From the NCBI RefSeq assembly GCF_014639275.1, contig NZ_BMFW01000027.1, forward strand, positions 1-53,746: DNA of 53,746 bases. The letters run 5' to 3'. This document shows positions 35,933 through 43,941 of this stretch, one piece after another (the stretch's first letter is position 1; the number at the start of each line of letters is the position of its first letter). The position numbers and the translations under genes were made by a program. The notes under the pieces were generated by a model. The model did not search any database and was not told the DNA's origin. It saw nothing but the letters and a program-made list of their open reading frames with translations. Origin of the DNA: Arthrobacter liuii (lineage in GTDB: Bacteria > Actinomycetota > Actinomycetes > Actinomycetales > Micrococcaceae).

Positions 35933-35990
35933 CGGTTGATCCGCAGGAATGGAACGGTGGAGCCCGGGATCAACCTTTCGGTTGATCCCG
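35933..35990. promoter_or_regulatory. Operator with three GGTTGATCC half-sites
   Basis: CGGGATCAACC (35965-35975) and GGTTGATCCCG (35980-35990) form a perfect 11-base dyad around TTTC. A third copy, CGGTTGATCCG, lies at 35933-35943. The array fills the 166-base gap between the divergent ABC operon and the two-component genes. This is the expected place for binding by the adjacent NarL/LuxR-type regulator. The dyad could alternatively fold as a leader hairpin. Confidence 0.6.
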
Positions 35991-36019
35991 TGCAGGCCGT
36001 CCCGGCATAAGCTGATGGA

Positions 36020-37360
36020 ATGCCTGCTACGCCCCTCCCGCAACCACCCGGAAAGGGCGGCGGCATCCCGGCAAATGGACCGCTCAATGCCCTCGAAAAC
36101 GCGTCCTCGGCCGCGATCCTCCGAATCCTGCGGGTCACCCTGCACACGGGGTTCGCGGTGCTGCTGGCCGTGGCACTGGCCCGCATGCTGGTGGCCGGAG
36201 GTTCCCTGGGCTGGCTGTGGGCCGGCACCGCCGTCGTCCTGGCGGCCGTGTACCTGGCCGGGACCGTCCTCGAAAAGCGCCACGCTGAGGGCCGGATCGG
36301 CTTCAACCCCCGCCGCTACGGCCTGCTGTGGCTGGGCCTGGTCACGGCCCTGTGGGCGTTCCTGCTTGCCGGCAGCGCTGACTTCGCCTGGCTGGCCTTC
36401 CCCATCTTCTTCCTGCACCTGCACCTGCTGCCCCGGCGCGCCGCGCTGCTGGCGATAGCCCTGATGACGTTGGCGGTGATCGCCTCGCAATGGGCGGCCA
36501 GCGGTGCCCCGGTTCCCCATGCGGCGGCCGTCGTCGGGCCCGTGCTGGGCGCAATCTTCTCGGTGATCACGGGGCTTGCCTACGCCGCCCTCTACCGCGA
36601 GGCCGAAAACCAGCGGCGCGCGGCGGACGAGCTGCGGCGGACGCGGGAGGAATTGGCACGGTCCCAGCATCAGGCCGGCGTGCTGGCGGAGCGGGAGCGG
36701 CTGGCCCGGGAAATCCACGACACCCTGGCGCAGGGGCTCTCCAGCATCGTGCTGCTGGGGCGGGCGGCGGAGAAGTCTCTGGGGGACGGTGATGCGGCCA
36801 CGGCTTCCGCGCGCCTGGCGCTGGTGCAGCAGACCGCTGCGGACAACCTGGCCGAGGCACGCAGCTTTGTCCGGGGGCGGTCCTCGCCACGGCTGGAGGG
36901 GACAACGCTGGTGGAAGCCCTGCAGCGCCTGTGCCACAGCACCCAGACCGGGGCCGCCCCTTCAGGGTTGGCGCTGCGCTGCCGGCTTGACGTGGACGGC
37001 GAACCGCAGGATCTGCCCCAGCCGGTCCGCGTGACCCTGCTGCGCGCGGCGCAGGCGAGCCTCGCCAACGTCCGCGAACACTCCCGGGCCGCGAACGCCG
37101 TCGTCAGCCTGGCCTTCCTGGGCACCGAGGTGACCATGGACATTTACGACGACGGCGCAGGTTTTGATCCGTCAGCTGCGGCCGGTGCCGCGGACGCAGC
37201 GGACGGCAGCGGGTTCGGGCTGCGCTCGCTGCGGGAGCGAGTCACCGCCTTGAACGGTTCGCTGGCGGTCGAATCAGCACCCGGCCAGGGCACGGTGGTG
37301 GCCATCCGGCTGCCGCTGGACGGCGTTCAGGCCGGCGCCTCGGCGAAGGAGCTTCGATGA
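36020..37360 (+). CDS. NarL-family sensor histidine kinase
   Basis: This 446-residue membrane kinase has about five to six hydrophobic segments in the first 190 residues, with almost no external loop. This suggests sensing within the membrane or through a transporter partner. A helical linker (195-225) leads to a HisKA_3 domain with the phospho-accepting histidine H233 in AREIHDTLAQGLSS. The ATPase has an N-box region (QASLANVREHSRAANA), a G1 box (DDGAGFD), and a G2-like GFGLRSLRERV. It overlaps the regulator gene by four bases (ATGA) and is divergent from the ABC exporter, so it probably controls that exporter. Confidence 0.92.
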   Translation: MPATPLPQPPGKGGGIPANGPLNALENASSAAILRILRVTLHTGFAVLLAVALARMLVAGGSLGWLWAGTAVVLAAVYLAGTVLEKRHAEGRIGFNPRRYGLLWLGLVTALWAFLLAGSADFAWLAFPIFFLHLHLLPRRAALLAIALMTLAVIASQWAASGAPVPHAAAVVGPVLGAIFSVITGLAYAALYREAENQRRAADELRRTREELARSQHQAGVLAERERLAREIHDTLAQGLSSIVLLGRAAEKSLGDGDAATASARLALVQQTAADNLAEARSFVRGRSSPRLEGTTLVEALQRLCHSTQTGAAPSGLALRCRLDVDGEPQDLPQPVRVTLLRAAQASLANVREHSRAANAVVSLAFLGTEVTMDIYDDGAGFDPSAAAGAADAADGSGFGLRSLRERVTALNGSLAVESAPGQGTVVAIRLPLDGVQAGASAKELR

Positions 37361-38016
37361 CGGAGGTGCGCGTCCTGCTGGTGGACGATCACCCGGTTGT
37401 CCGCGCCGGACTGCGTGCCATGCTCACCGGGTTCGAGGGCATTTCCATTGCCGCTGAGGCCTCCGACGGCAAGGCTGCGCTGAAGGAGCTGGCGCGGCTC
37501 ACAGCCCTGGGCGAGGCCCCGGACGTTGTCCTCATGGACCTGCAGATGGGGGCGGGGATGGACGGCGTCACCGCCACGGCCGCCATCCGGAAGCTCGCCT
37601 CGACGCCGCCGGTGCTCATCCTCACCACGTATGACACCGACGCGGACATCCTCGCCGCCGTGGAGGCGGGGGCCAGCGGCTACATGCTGAAGGACGCGCC
37701 GCCGGAACAGCTTCGGCAGGCCGTCCTGCAGGCCGCGGCGGGCGGCACTGTCCTGGCACCGCGCGCGGCGGCGTTGCTGATGGACCGGATCAGCAACCCA
37801 GGCACGTCGCTGACGCAGCGCGAGGTGCAGCTCTTGGAACTGTTGGCCACAGGCCTGTCCAACCGTGCCATCGCCAAGGAGGTTTTCATTTCCGAGGCAA
37901 CGGTGAAGACCCACCTGGTCCACATTTACGGCAAGCTCGGCGTGGACAACCGCACCGCCGCCATCGCCGAGGCCACCCGGCGGCGCATCATCAGGCCGCC
38001 GGGGGCCAAGGGCTGA
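37357..38016 (+). CDS. NarL/LuxR-type response regulator
   Basis: This 219-residue regulator has a receiver domain (about 4-125) with D10/D11, phospho-acceptor D61 in VVLMDLQM, and K103-type lysine in YMLKDAPPEQL. The LuxR helix-turn-helix (about 150-210) has LTQREVQLLELLATGLSNRA and EATVKTHLVHIYGKLG. Phosphorylated by the kinase before it, it should bind as a dimer to dyads such as the one at 35965-35990. No further gene follows in the operon; a 100-base gap leads to the VOC gene. Confidence 0.93.
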   Translation: MTEVRVLLVDDHPVVRAGLRAMLTGFEGISIAAEASDGKAALKELARLTALGEAPDVVLMDLQMGAGMDGVTATAAIRKLASTPPVLILTTYDTDADILAAVEAGASGYMLKDAPPEQLRQAVLQAAAGGTVLAPRAAALLMDRISNPGTSLTQREVQLLELLATGLSNRAIAKEVFISEATVKTHLVHIYGKLGVDNRTAAIAEATRRRIIRPPGAKG

Positions 38017-38095
38017 TGTTCTTTGCTCTCCGACGGGGGCGGGACAGTGGCGTATCCGGTCGTCATTTCCGTGGTCGCGGCCTCTTGAAGATGAT

Positions 38096-38107
38096 GTTTC
38101 GCGAAAC
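38096..38107 (+). promoter_or_regulatory. Perfect palindrome in front of VOC gene
   Basis: GTTTCGCGAAAC is a perfect 12-base palindrome centred about 18 bases before the VOC gene start. The position suits an operator that blocks transcription or translation start. The binding protein is unknown. Confidence 0.4.
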
Positions 38108-38119
38108 TAGCATCGCCGC

Positions 38120-38512
38120 ATGGAGAGCCGCTTGTTTGCCTACGTCAGCTATCCCGACGCTGCTGCCGCCCTTGATTGGCTGGAAAAAGCAGGGTTCCAA
38201 CCCGTGCGCCGCCAGGATGGCCCCGACGGCAAGGTTGTTCACGCGGAAGTCCGCATGGGCGACGCGGTGGTGATGGTTTCCAGCGATGATGCCGCTTACG
38301 AACGTCCCCCGCTGGTGGGGCGGTCAACGGGCAGCGGCCTGTATCTGCTGCTTGACGACGTCGATGCGTTCTACCGGACGGCACTCGCCGCCGGCGGCGT
38401 TTCCGTCATTGAGCCGGAGGACACAGAGTGGGGTTCGCGCCGGGCCCGGGTCCTCGATCCGCAGGGACGGGAATGGAGCGTCGGTACCTACGAACCGGGC
38501 CTTTCCTCATGA
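38120..38512 (+). CDS. VOC (glyoxalase/bleomycin-resistance fold) protein
   Basis: This 130-residue protein has the paired beta-alpha-beta-beta-beta modules of the vicinal oxygen chelate family. Landmarks are LFAYVSYPDAAAALDWLEKA, HAEVRMGDAVVMVSS, LYLLLDDVDAFYRTALAAGG and the C-terminal RVLDPQGREWSVGTYEP. It resembles PhnB/glyoxalase-like small proteins. Metal-binding residues are not conserved strongly enough to choose between enzyme and ligand-binding roles. It appears monocistronic, with a palindromic operator candidate just upstream. Confidence 0.85.
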   Translation: MESRLFAYVSYPDAAAALDWLEKAGFQPVRRQDGPDGKVVHAEVRMGDAVVMVSSDDAAYERPPLVGRSTGSGLYLLLDDVDAFYRTALAAGGVSVIEPEDTEWGSRRARVLDPQGREWSVGTYEPGLSS

Positions 38513-38624
38513 CAGGTTAGCCGTCATCCTGGCACTTGTGCGCTTCGGGAAAAGTTCAGGCTGTTCGGGCGCCTTTTCCAACACTGGCTGTTAGCGTGGA
38601 GGCCCAGCCAACGAAGGAGGAGCG

Positions 38625-38810
38625 ATGTCCATCAACTCACCTGATTCACTGCCGGAGGACGAGCCACAGGAGGGCACCGCGGCCGGCAAGGGCAACGCCG
38701 GCGGCGGGATCCCGGGCGGGAAGGACGGCGTCGGGATTTCCGACGGCGCGGAGCCCAACACTTTCGAACCCGAAGAGGACCCGGACGCTGCGGCGGGCCC
38801 GGCAGGCTAG
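38625..38810 (+). CDS. Small glycine/acid-rich, probably disordered protein
   Basis: This 61-residue protein (MSINSPDSLPEDEPQEGTAA, then a Gly-rich GNAGGGIPGGKDGVGISDGA and an acidic end) follows AAGGAGGAGCG, a near-perfect ribosome site. It has no hydrophobic core and is probably unstructured. Small hydrophilins of this kind accompany stress genes in related bacteria, but the role here is unknown. A strong terminator follows at 38934-38974. Confidence 0.7.
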   Translation: MSINSPDSLPEDEPQEGTAAGKGNAGGGIPGGKDGVGISDGAEPNTFEPEEDPDAAAGPAG

Positions 38811-38933
38811 CGTCCCGGGGAGCACTCAAGGTTGGATCAAGATTGGCCAAAGGTGCTGGAATCGGGCGTAAGGGCAACCTACCGGCCGGTAGTTTTTAAG
38901 GGCCTCCACGCCAGTTCCCCGGCGGGAAGCACG

Positions 38934-38974
38934 GGAAGCCCCCGCGCTGGAGCCAGACTCGCGCGGGGGCTTCC
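38934..38974 (+). terminator. Rho-independent terminator
   Basis: GGAAGCCCCCGCGC (38934-38947) pairs perfectly with GCGCGGGGGCTTCC (38961-38974), a 14-base-pair stem followed by TTCCC. It ends the small acidic protein transcript. Confidence 0.8.
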
Positions 38975-39099
38975 TTCCCAAACTCAAGGCGGCCTTACCA
39001 CGCATGTTTCGATCCAACGCCGGTCAACGTCCCTTCCACTGGCCCCTGCCTGTACTATCTCCCCGGGGACCCTTTGTGTGGTCTGAAAGGGGAAGCTCA

Positions 39100-40341
39100 T
39101 TGGCTGGGATTCATTCGATAACGGCAACGCCCACGGTTTCAGCTGCAGGACGGGATGAAGTCCTGCAGGAATATGGGCTGGCAACCGTGGACGGCGGCGG
39201 CCAAGGGCCCGTTGCGGCTGAGCTCTCAACGGAACCCCTTCAGAACCTCGTTGAGCTGGCTGCCAAACTTTGTGGGCTCCCGTACGGGGTGGTCAACGTC
39301 GTCACGTCGGACGAGCAACGGCAGGTGGCGGCCGTCGGCTTTGAAGCCGCCGTCTGTTCCCGTGAAGACTCCATGTGTTCAAAGGTCTTCCTCTCAGGTG
39401 AGCCCACCGTTGTTCACGATGCTTCCCTAGATCCCCGTTTCGCGTCGAATCCCTTCGTTACCGGAGAAATCGCCGCCGTGCGGTTTTACGCCTCCGTTCC
39501 GTTGGAGACCTCATCAGGGTTCGTGATCGGGTCGCTGTGCGTATTCTCCGACTCACCCGCTGCACTGAACGGGGAGCAGGTGGCCATGTTGGAGATCCTC
39601 GCACGTCAGGCAGTGGAACTGCTCGAACTCCAGCGCCGCACCCTGCAGCTGAACAATGCTCTCCACGAGCTGCGGGAAAGCAACGCGAAGCTTGCAGAGT
39701 TCGCAGGCCGGGTCAGCCATGACCTGCGCGGTCCCCTCACCACCATGCTGGGCTACGTGGAGATGGGCGAGGACGATCCCGATGTGGACAGTGACCACCC
39801 GGCTGTGGAGTATCTTCAGCTCATAGGTGCCAGCGGCCACAGGATGCTTGCCATGCTCCAGGACGTCCTGAACTACTCAAGGGTAGGCGGCGCCATCCAG
39901 CGGCAGCATGTATCCCTGAACACCGTGGCCGCCGAGGTGGCCAATGACCTTGGCTTGTCCTTCGGGCCTGGCGCTGTCCTGGACAGCGAAGATCTGAAGC
40001 TCCATGTTGACCCCGGCCAGCTGCGCACGCTGCTGCAGAACCTGGTTGCGAATGCCGTGAACTACCAAAGCCCGGACCGGGAACTTGGGGTGCGGATCAG
40101 CGGCATTTCGAACTACCACGGGACCACCGTGTTGGTGGCGGACAACGGCAAGGGGATAGCCCCGAAGGACCGGCAGCGCGTGCTGGAACCGCTGGTCCGG
40201 CTGCACCGGGAAGGCGACGGCCAGGGATCGGGCCTGGGGTTGGCCACCTGCCTGCGTATTGCGGAAGCGCATGGGGGAGAGTTGAGCCTCAAAGAGACAC
40301 CGGGCGGTGGAACCACCGCGGTCATCAGCTTCCCGGGCTGA
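39100..40341 (+). CDS. GAF-domain sensor histidine kinase
   Basis: This soluble kinase of about 413 residues has a GAF domain (LQNLVELAAKLCGLPYGVVN to EILARQAVELLELQ, about 35-190) with cysteines in EAAVCSREDSMCSKVF. A coiled linker leads to a HisKA domain with phospho-accepting histidine in GRVSHDLRGPLTTMLGYVEM. The HATPase domain has NLVANAVNYQSP, VADNGKGIA and GQGSGLGLATCLRI. Such kinases sense redox, light or small ligands through GAF. The TTG at 39100 is chosen because AAAGGGGAAG precedes it. An ATG at 39004 in the same frame adds 32 residues of unlikely composition starting 30 bases after a terminator. No response regulator is adjacent. Confidence 0.85.
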   Translation: MAGIHSITATPTVSAAGRDEVLQEYGLATVDGGGQGPVAAELSTEPLQNLVELAAKLCGLPYGVVNVVTSDEQRQVAAVGFEAAVCSREDSMCSKVFLSGEPTVVHDASLDPRFASNPFVTGEIAAVRFYASVPLETSSGFVIGSLCVFSDSPAALNGEQVAMLEILARQAVELLELQRRTLQLNNALHELRESNAKLAEFAGRVSHDLRGPLTTMLGYVEMGEDDPDVDSDHPAVEYLQLIGASGHRMLAMLQDVLNYSRVGGAIQRQHVSLNTVAAEVANDLGLSFGPGAVLDSEDLKLHVDPGQLRTLLQNLVANAVNYQSPDRELGVRISGISNYHGTTVLVADNGKGIAPKDRQRVLEPLVRLHREGDGQGSGLGLATCLRIAEAHGGELSLKETPGGGTTAVISFPG

Positions 40342-40362
40342 CCTGTGAGGGGCTCAAAAGAA

Positions 40363-40396
40363 TACGGGGCCCGCTGCGTTGGCAGCCGGCCCCGTA
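40363..40396. terminator. Bidirectional terminator
   Basis: TACGGGGCC (40363-40371) pairs with GGCCCCGTA (40388-40396) between the converging kinase and katG genes, 22 bases from each stop. Confidence 0.7.
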
Positions 40397-40418
40397 CGTG
40401 TCAGTCGTTGGACTGGAG

Positions 40419-42713
40419 TCAGTTCAGGTCGAAGCGGTCCAGCTCCATCACCTTGGTCCAGGCGGCCACGAAGTCGTTGACGAACTTCTCCCTGGCGTCC
40501 TCGCTCGCGTAGACCTCGGCCAGTGCCCGCAGCTGCGAGTTGGAGCCGAAGACCAGATCCACCGGAGTGGCAGTCCACTTCAGTTCACCCGTGGCGGCGT
40601 CGGTGATCACGTAGACGTTCTCCCCGGACTCTGAGGCCTTCCACTTGGTGCCCGGCGAGAGCAGGTTGACGAAGAAATCGTTCGTCAGGACCTGCGGCTT
40701 GTCCGTCAGCACGCCGTGGGTGGAGCCGCCCACGTTGGTGCCCAGGGCACGCATGCCGCCCACGAGCGCCGTCATCTCCGGCGCCGAAAGATCCAGCATG
40801 TACGCCTTGTCCAGCAGGAGGGTTTCCGGCGGGAGCTTCGCACCCGGGCGCAGGTAGTTGCGGAACCCGTCTGCCCGCGGCTGCAGGTACTGGAAGGATT
40901 CGACGTCGGTCTGCTCCTGTGCGGCGTCCGTGCGGCCGGGGCGGAACGGCACAGTGGCGGGGAACCCGGCGTCGGCTGCTGCCTTTTCCACTGCGGCAGC
41001 GCCGCCGAGGACGATCAGGTCAGCGAGCGAGATCTTCTTGCCGCCGGACTGTGCCGCATTGAACTCGTCCTGCACCCGTTCAAGCGTCTCCAACACCGTG
41101 GAGAGCTGGTCCGGCTCGTGGGCTTCCCAGCTGCGCTGCGGCTCCAGCCGGATCCGCGCACCGTTGGCCCCGCCGCGCTTGTCGGTCTTGCGGTACGTGG
41201 CAGCCGAAGCCCAGGCGGTGCCGGCGAGCTGCGGGATGGTCAGGCCGGAGTCGAGGAGCTTGGCCTTGAGTTGGGCGATGTCGTCCTCGCCGATCAGTTC
41301 ATGGTCGACGTCGGGAACCGGATCCTGCCACAACTGCGCTTCCGGAACCCACGGGCCCAGCATGTGCGGGCCCACGGGCCCCATATCGCGGTGCAGCAGC
41401 TTGTACCAGGCCTTGGCGAACGCCAGCGCGAACTCGTCCGGGTTCGCCAGGAAGCGCCGGCCGATCTTCTCGTAGGTGGGGTCGAAGCGCAGCGACAGGT
41501 CCGTGGTCAGCATCGTGGGGCGGTGCTTTTTGTTGGGATCGTGGGCGTCCGGGATGATCTCGGGGGCGTCCTTGGCAACCCACTGGTGGGCGCCTCCAGG
41601 GCTCTTGACCAGTTCCCATTCATACTCGAACAGGATTTCCAGGAAGCGGTTGCTCCACTGCGTGGGCTTGTCCGTCCAAGTGACCTCGAGGCCGGAGGTG
41701 ATGGCGTCGCCACCCTTGCCGCTGCCATAGGTGCTCAGCCAGCCCAGGCCCTGCGCCTCGAGGTCTGCGCCCTCTGGCTCGGGGCCCACGTGCGCGTCGG
41801 CGGGGCCGGCGCCGTGGGTCTTCCCAAACGTGTGGCCGCCGGCGATCAGCGCGAAAGTCTCTTCGTCGTTCATCGCCATGCGCTTGAACGTCTCGCGGAT
41901 GAACGCGGCGGCGGCCACCGGGTCCGGGTTGCCCATGGGGCCCTCAGGGTTGACGTAGATGAGGCCCATCTCGGTGGAACCGACGTTGTCCGCCATGGTG
42001 CCCTCACCGGTGTAGCGCTCATCGCCGAGCCAGGCGTCTTCAGGACCCCAGATGATCTGCTCGGGCTCCCACACATCCTCGCGGCCGAAAGCGAAGCCGA
42101 ACGTCTTGAAGCCCATCGACTCCAGGGCAACATTGCCCGCGAGGACCAACAGGTCGGCCCAGGAGAGCTTCTGGCCGTACTTCTGCTTGACGGGCCAGAG
42201 CAGGCGCCGGGCCTTGTCCAGGTTGGCGTTGTCCGGCCAGCTGTTCAGCGGCGCGAACCGCTGGCTGCCGTCGCCCGCTCCGCCGCGTCCGTCGTGGACG
42301 CGGTAGGTTCCGGCGGCGTGCCAGCTCAGGCGGATCATCAGGCCGCCGTAGTGGCCGAAGTCTGCCGGCCACCAGTCCTGCGAGGTGGTCAGGACCTGGC
42401 TGATGTCCTGCTTGAGGGCTTCGACGTCGAGCTTCCGGAATTCCTCGCGGTAGCTGAAGGCGGGGCCGAGCGGATTGCTTGCCTGGCCGTGCGTGTGCAG
42501 CACGGAGAGGTCCAGCTGGTTGGGCCACCAGTCCTGGTTGGTTCGCGGCCGGTGCCCCTTGGGCTGCGGGGAATCGATCGCAGGGTTTTCGCTTTCACTG
42601 CCCTGGGCGGTGGCACTGCCATGGGCCACCGGGCACCCGCCCTCAACCTTCTGGTCCAGGCCCTGCGCGCTCCCGGGAGTGGGGACCGGGGGATGGTCTT
42701 GGGGATCGGTCAT
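40419..42713 (-). CDS. katG: Catalase-peroxidase
   Basis: This 764-residue, two-domain haem enzyme destroys hydrogen peroxide. The N-terminal active domain has R128, W131 and H132 (RLSWHAAGTYR) on the distal side and H294 (GGHTFGKTHG) as proximal ligand. W131, Y253 (GLIYVNPEGP) and M279 (FKRMAMNDEE) form the Met-Tyr-Trp adduct needed for catalase activity. The C-terminal domain (about 450 onward) is intact. All key residues are conserved and the length is normal. The 250-base region upstream holds a GC-rich hairpin at 42830-42850. No furA gene is adjacent, unlike in mycobacteria. Confidence 0.96.
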   Translation of the reverse strand: MTDPQDHPPVPTPGSAQGLDQKVEGGCPVAHGSATAQGSESENPAIDSPQPKGHRPRTNQDWWPNQLDLSVLHTHGQASNPLGPAFSYREEFRKLDVEALKQDISQVLTTSQDWWPADFGHYGGLMIRLSWHAAGTYRVHDGRGGAGDGSQRFAPLNSWPDNANLDKARRLLWPVKQKYGQKLSWADLLVLAGNVALESMGFKTFGFAFGREDVWEPEQIIWGPEDAWLGDERYTGEGTMADNVGSTEMGLIYVNPEGPMGNPDPVAAAAFIRETFKRMAMNDEETFALIAGGHTFGKTHGAGPADAHVGPEPEGADLEAQGLGWLSTYGSGKGGDAITSGLEVTWTDKPTQWSNRFLEILFEYEWELVKSPGGAHQWVAKDAPEIIPDAHDPNKKHRPTMLTTDLSLRFDPTYEKIGRRFLANPDEFALAFAKAWYKLLHRDMGPVGPHMLGPWVPEAQLWQDPVPDVDHELIGEDDIAQLKAKLLDSGLTIPQLAGTAWASAATYRKTDKRGGANGARIRLEPQRSWEAHEPDQLSTVLETLERVQDEFNAAQSGGKKISLADLIVLGGAAAVEKAAADAGFPATVPFRPGRTDAAQEQTDVESFQYLQPRADGFRNYLRPGAKLPPETLLLDKAYMLDLSAPEMTALVGGMRALGTNVGGSTHGVLTDKPQVLTNDFFVNLLSPGTKWKASESGENVYVITDAATGELKWTATPVDLVFGSNSQLRALAEVYASEDAREKFVNDFVAAWTKVMELDRFDLN

Positions 42714-42829
42714 GTGCTTATTCCTTCCGTTGGGCCGAGGCCGCGGTTGGACTCGGGCAGCCGGTGCAACCCTCCTATTTGAACACGGACGGGTGCCATG
42801 ACAAGACCCTCCTTCGCCTCAAGCGAACC

Positions 42830-42850
42830 CCGCCGGCATACCGCCGGCGG
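42830..42850. promoter_or_regulatory. GC-rich dyad upstream of katG
   Basis: CCGCCGGC (42830-42837) and GCCGGCGG (42843-42850) form a perfect dyad in the gap between divergent katG and the chimeric MFS/LysR gene. It may be an operator or a cruciform. Confidence 0.35.
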
Positions 42851-42963
42851 CCTGTTTCACATTGGAACACTGTGGCCTGCGCCACACCTCTAGCGTGGTT
42901 GCAGGCCCAAAGAGCCGACACGGGCTCTGCCCACACCCAATGCCTGTTTCAAGGGAGAAACAC

Positions 42964-43779
42964 ATGACCAGCACCTCTGCGTCGCCGCCAGCGATGACGC
43001 CCCGCCGCGCGGCCACCGCCGCACTGCTCGGCAGCGCCCTCGAGTACTACGACTTTTTCGTGTACGGCGCGGCAGCCGCCCTTGCAGCAACGGACCGCGC
43101 AAAAGCCACGGCGCTCGCGGCCGGGCGGGGTGAGGTGGGGATCGTCAAGCTCGCCTATGCGGGTGCCTCCACGCATGTCCTGGTGGGGGTCCTGGCCAGG
43201 GAAGTCCGCAGGGCCCACCCGCGCATCGAGGTGCGGCTGAACAGCCAGGACTTCGCGCTTCCAGCGCTGGCGCGCGTGCTTCGTGGCGATGTGGATGTCA
43301 GCCTTGGCCGCTGGGATTTCGTACCGGCCGGCGTCCAGTCCCGCATCATCGTGGAGGAGCACTTGGTGATGGCCGTCCCCGCCTCCCACCGGCTGGCGGA
43401 ACACGAAGAAGTCCGGATGGGGGAACTGGCGGGGGAACCCTTCGTCGCACTGCCCCCGCATGAGGGGTCCGTCCTCAGCGACCGGCTGCGGCGGCTGAGC
43501 CTGGGCGCGGGCTTCGACCCGGAAATCGTCCAGCGGGCCCCGGATTCCTGGACCGCCATGGCACTGGTGGGGGCCGAAGTAGGCTGCTCCCTGACCGTCT
43601 CCTCCGTCGCGGAGAACGTGTCCGATCCGCACGTGCGTTTTCTCCGCGTACTGGACGAGACGCTCCCCATCTACCTTCGCATGGCGTGGCACGGGGACTC
43701 GGACAACCCGGCCCTGCCGCCGGTCATCGCGCTCGCGGAACGTGTCTGGCCTGCCGTTTCCGGAGTGGCGACTGGCTAG
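42964..43779 (+). CDS. Chimera: MFS start fused to LysR-type effector domain
   Basis: This 271-residue open frame joins two unrelated families. Residues 1-40 (RRAATAALLGSALEYYDFFV and YGAAAAL) are the first transmembrane helix of a metabolite:proton MFS symporter. From about residue 41 (AATDRAKATALAAGRGEVGI) to the end it is the linker and full effector-binding domain of a LysR regulator (GDVDVSLGRWDF, EEHLVMAVPASHRLAEHEEV, VRFLRVLDETLPIYL). The LysR helix-turn-helix and MFS helices 2-12 are missing. A deletion between two neighbouring same-strand genes explains this. A good ribosome site (AAGGGAG) precedes the ATG, so the product may be made as a membrane-anchored ligand-binding domain, or it may be dead. 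Confidence 0.75.
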   Translation: MTSTSASPPAMTPRRAATAALLGSALEYYDFFVYGAAAALAATDRAKATALAAGRGEVGIVKLAYAGASTHVLVGVLAREVRRAHPRIEVRLNSQDFALPALARVLRGDVDVSLGRWDFVPAGVQSRIIVEEHLVMAVPASHRLAEHEEVRMGELAGEPFVALPPHEGSVLSDRLRRLSLGAGFDPEIVQRAPDSWTAMALVGAEVGCSLTVSSVAENVSDPHVRFLRVLDETLPIYLRMAWHGDSDNPALPPVIALAERVWPAVSGVATG

Positions 43780-43874
43780 CGCCGGAATATCTGCCTGACG
43801 CCGCGGCTTGTCGCTAGAGGGCCGTCGTCGCACAAACAATCCCGGCCCAACGTCCCGGCGCGACGCAGCGCTCG

Positions 43875-43897
43875 GGCCTCCGCCAAAGCGGAAGGCC
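43875..43897 (+). terminator. Short hairpin between chimera and PRISE gene
   Basis: GGCCTCCGC (43875-43883) pairs with GCGGAAGGCC (43888-43897) with one bulge. A weak terminator or leader structure. Confidence 0.3.
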
Positions 43898-43941
43898 GTG
43901 CTGACGCGCGGATACACGCAGCACCTACCAGAAGGAGCACT

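Noticed and set aside
40716..42782. 688-codon open frame antisense to katG
   Set aside because: KatG is fully supported by active-site residues on the other strand. The antisense product has shadow composition and no recognisable motif.
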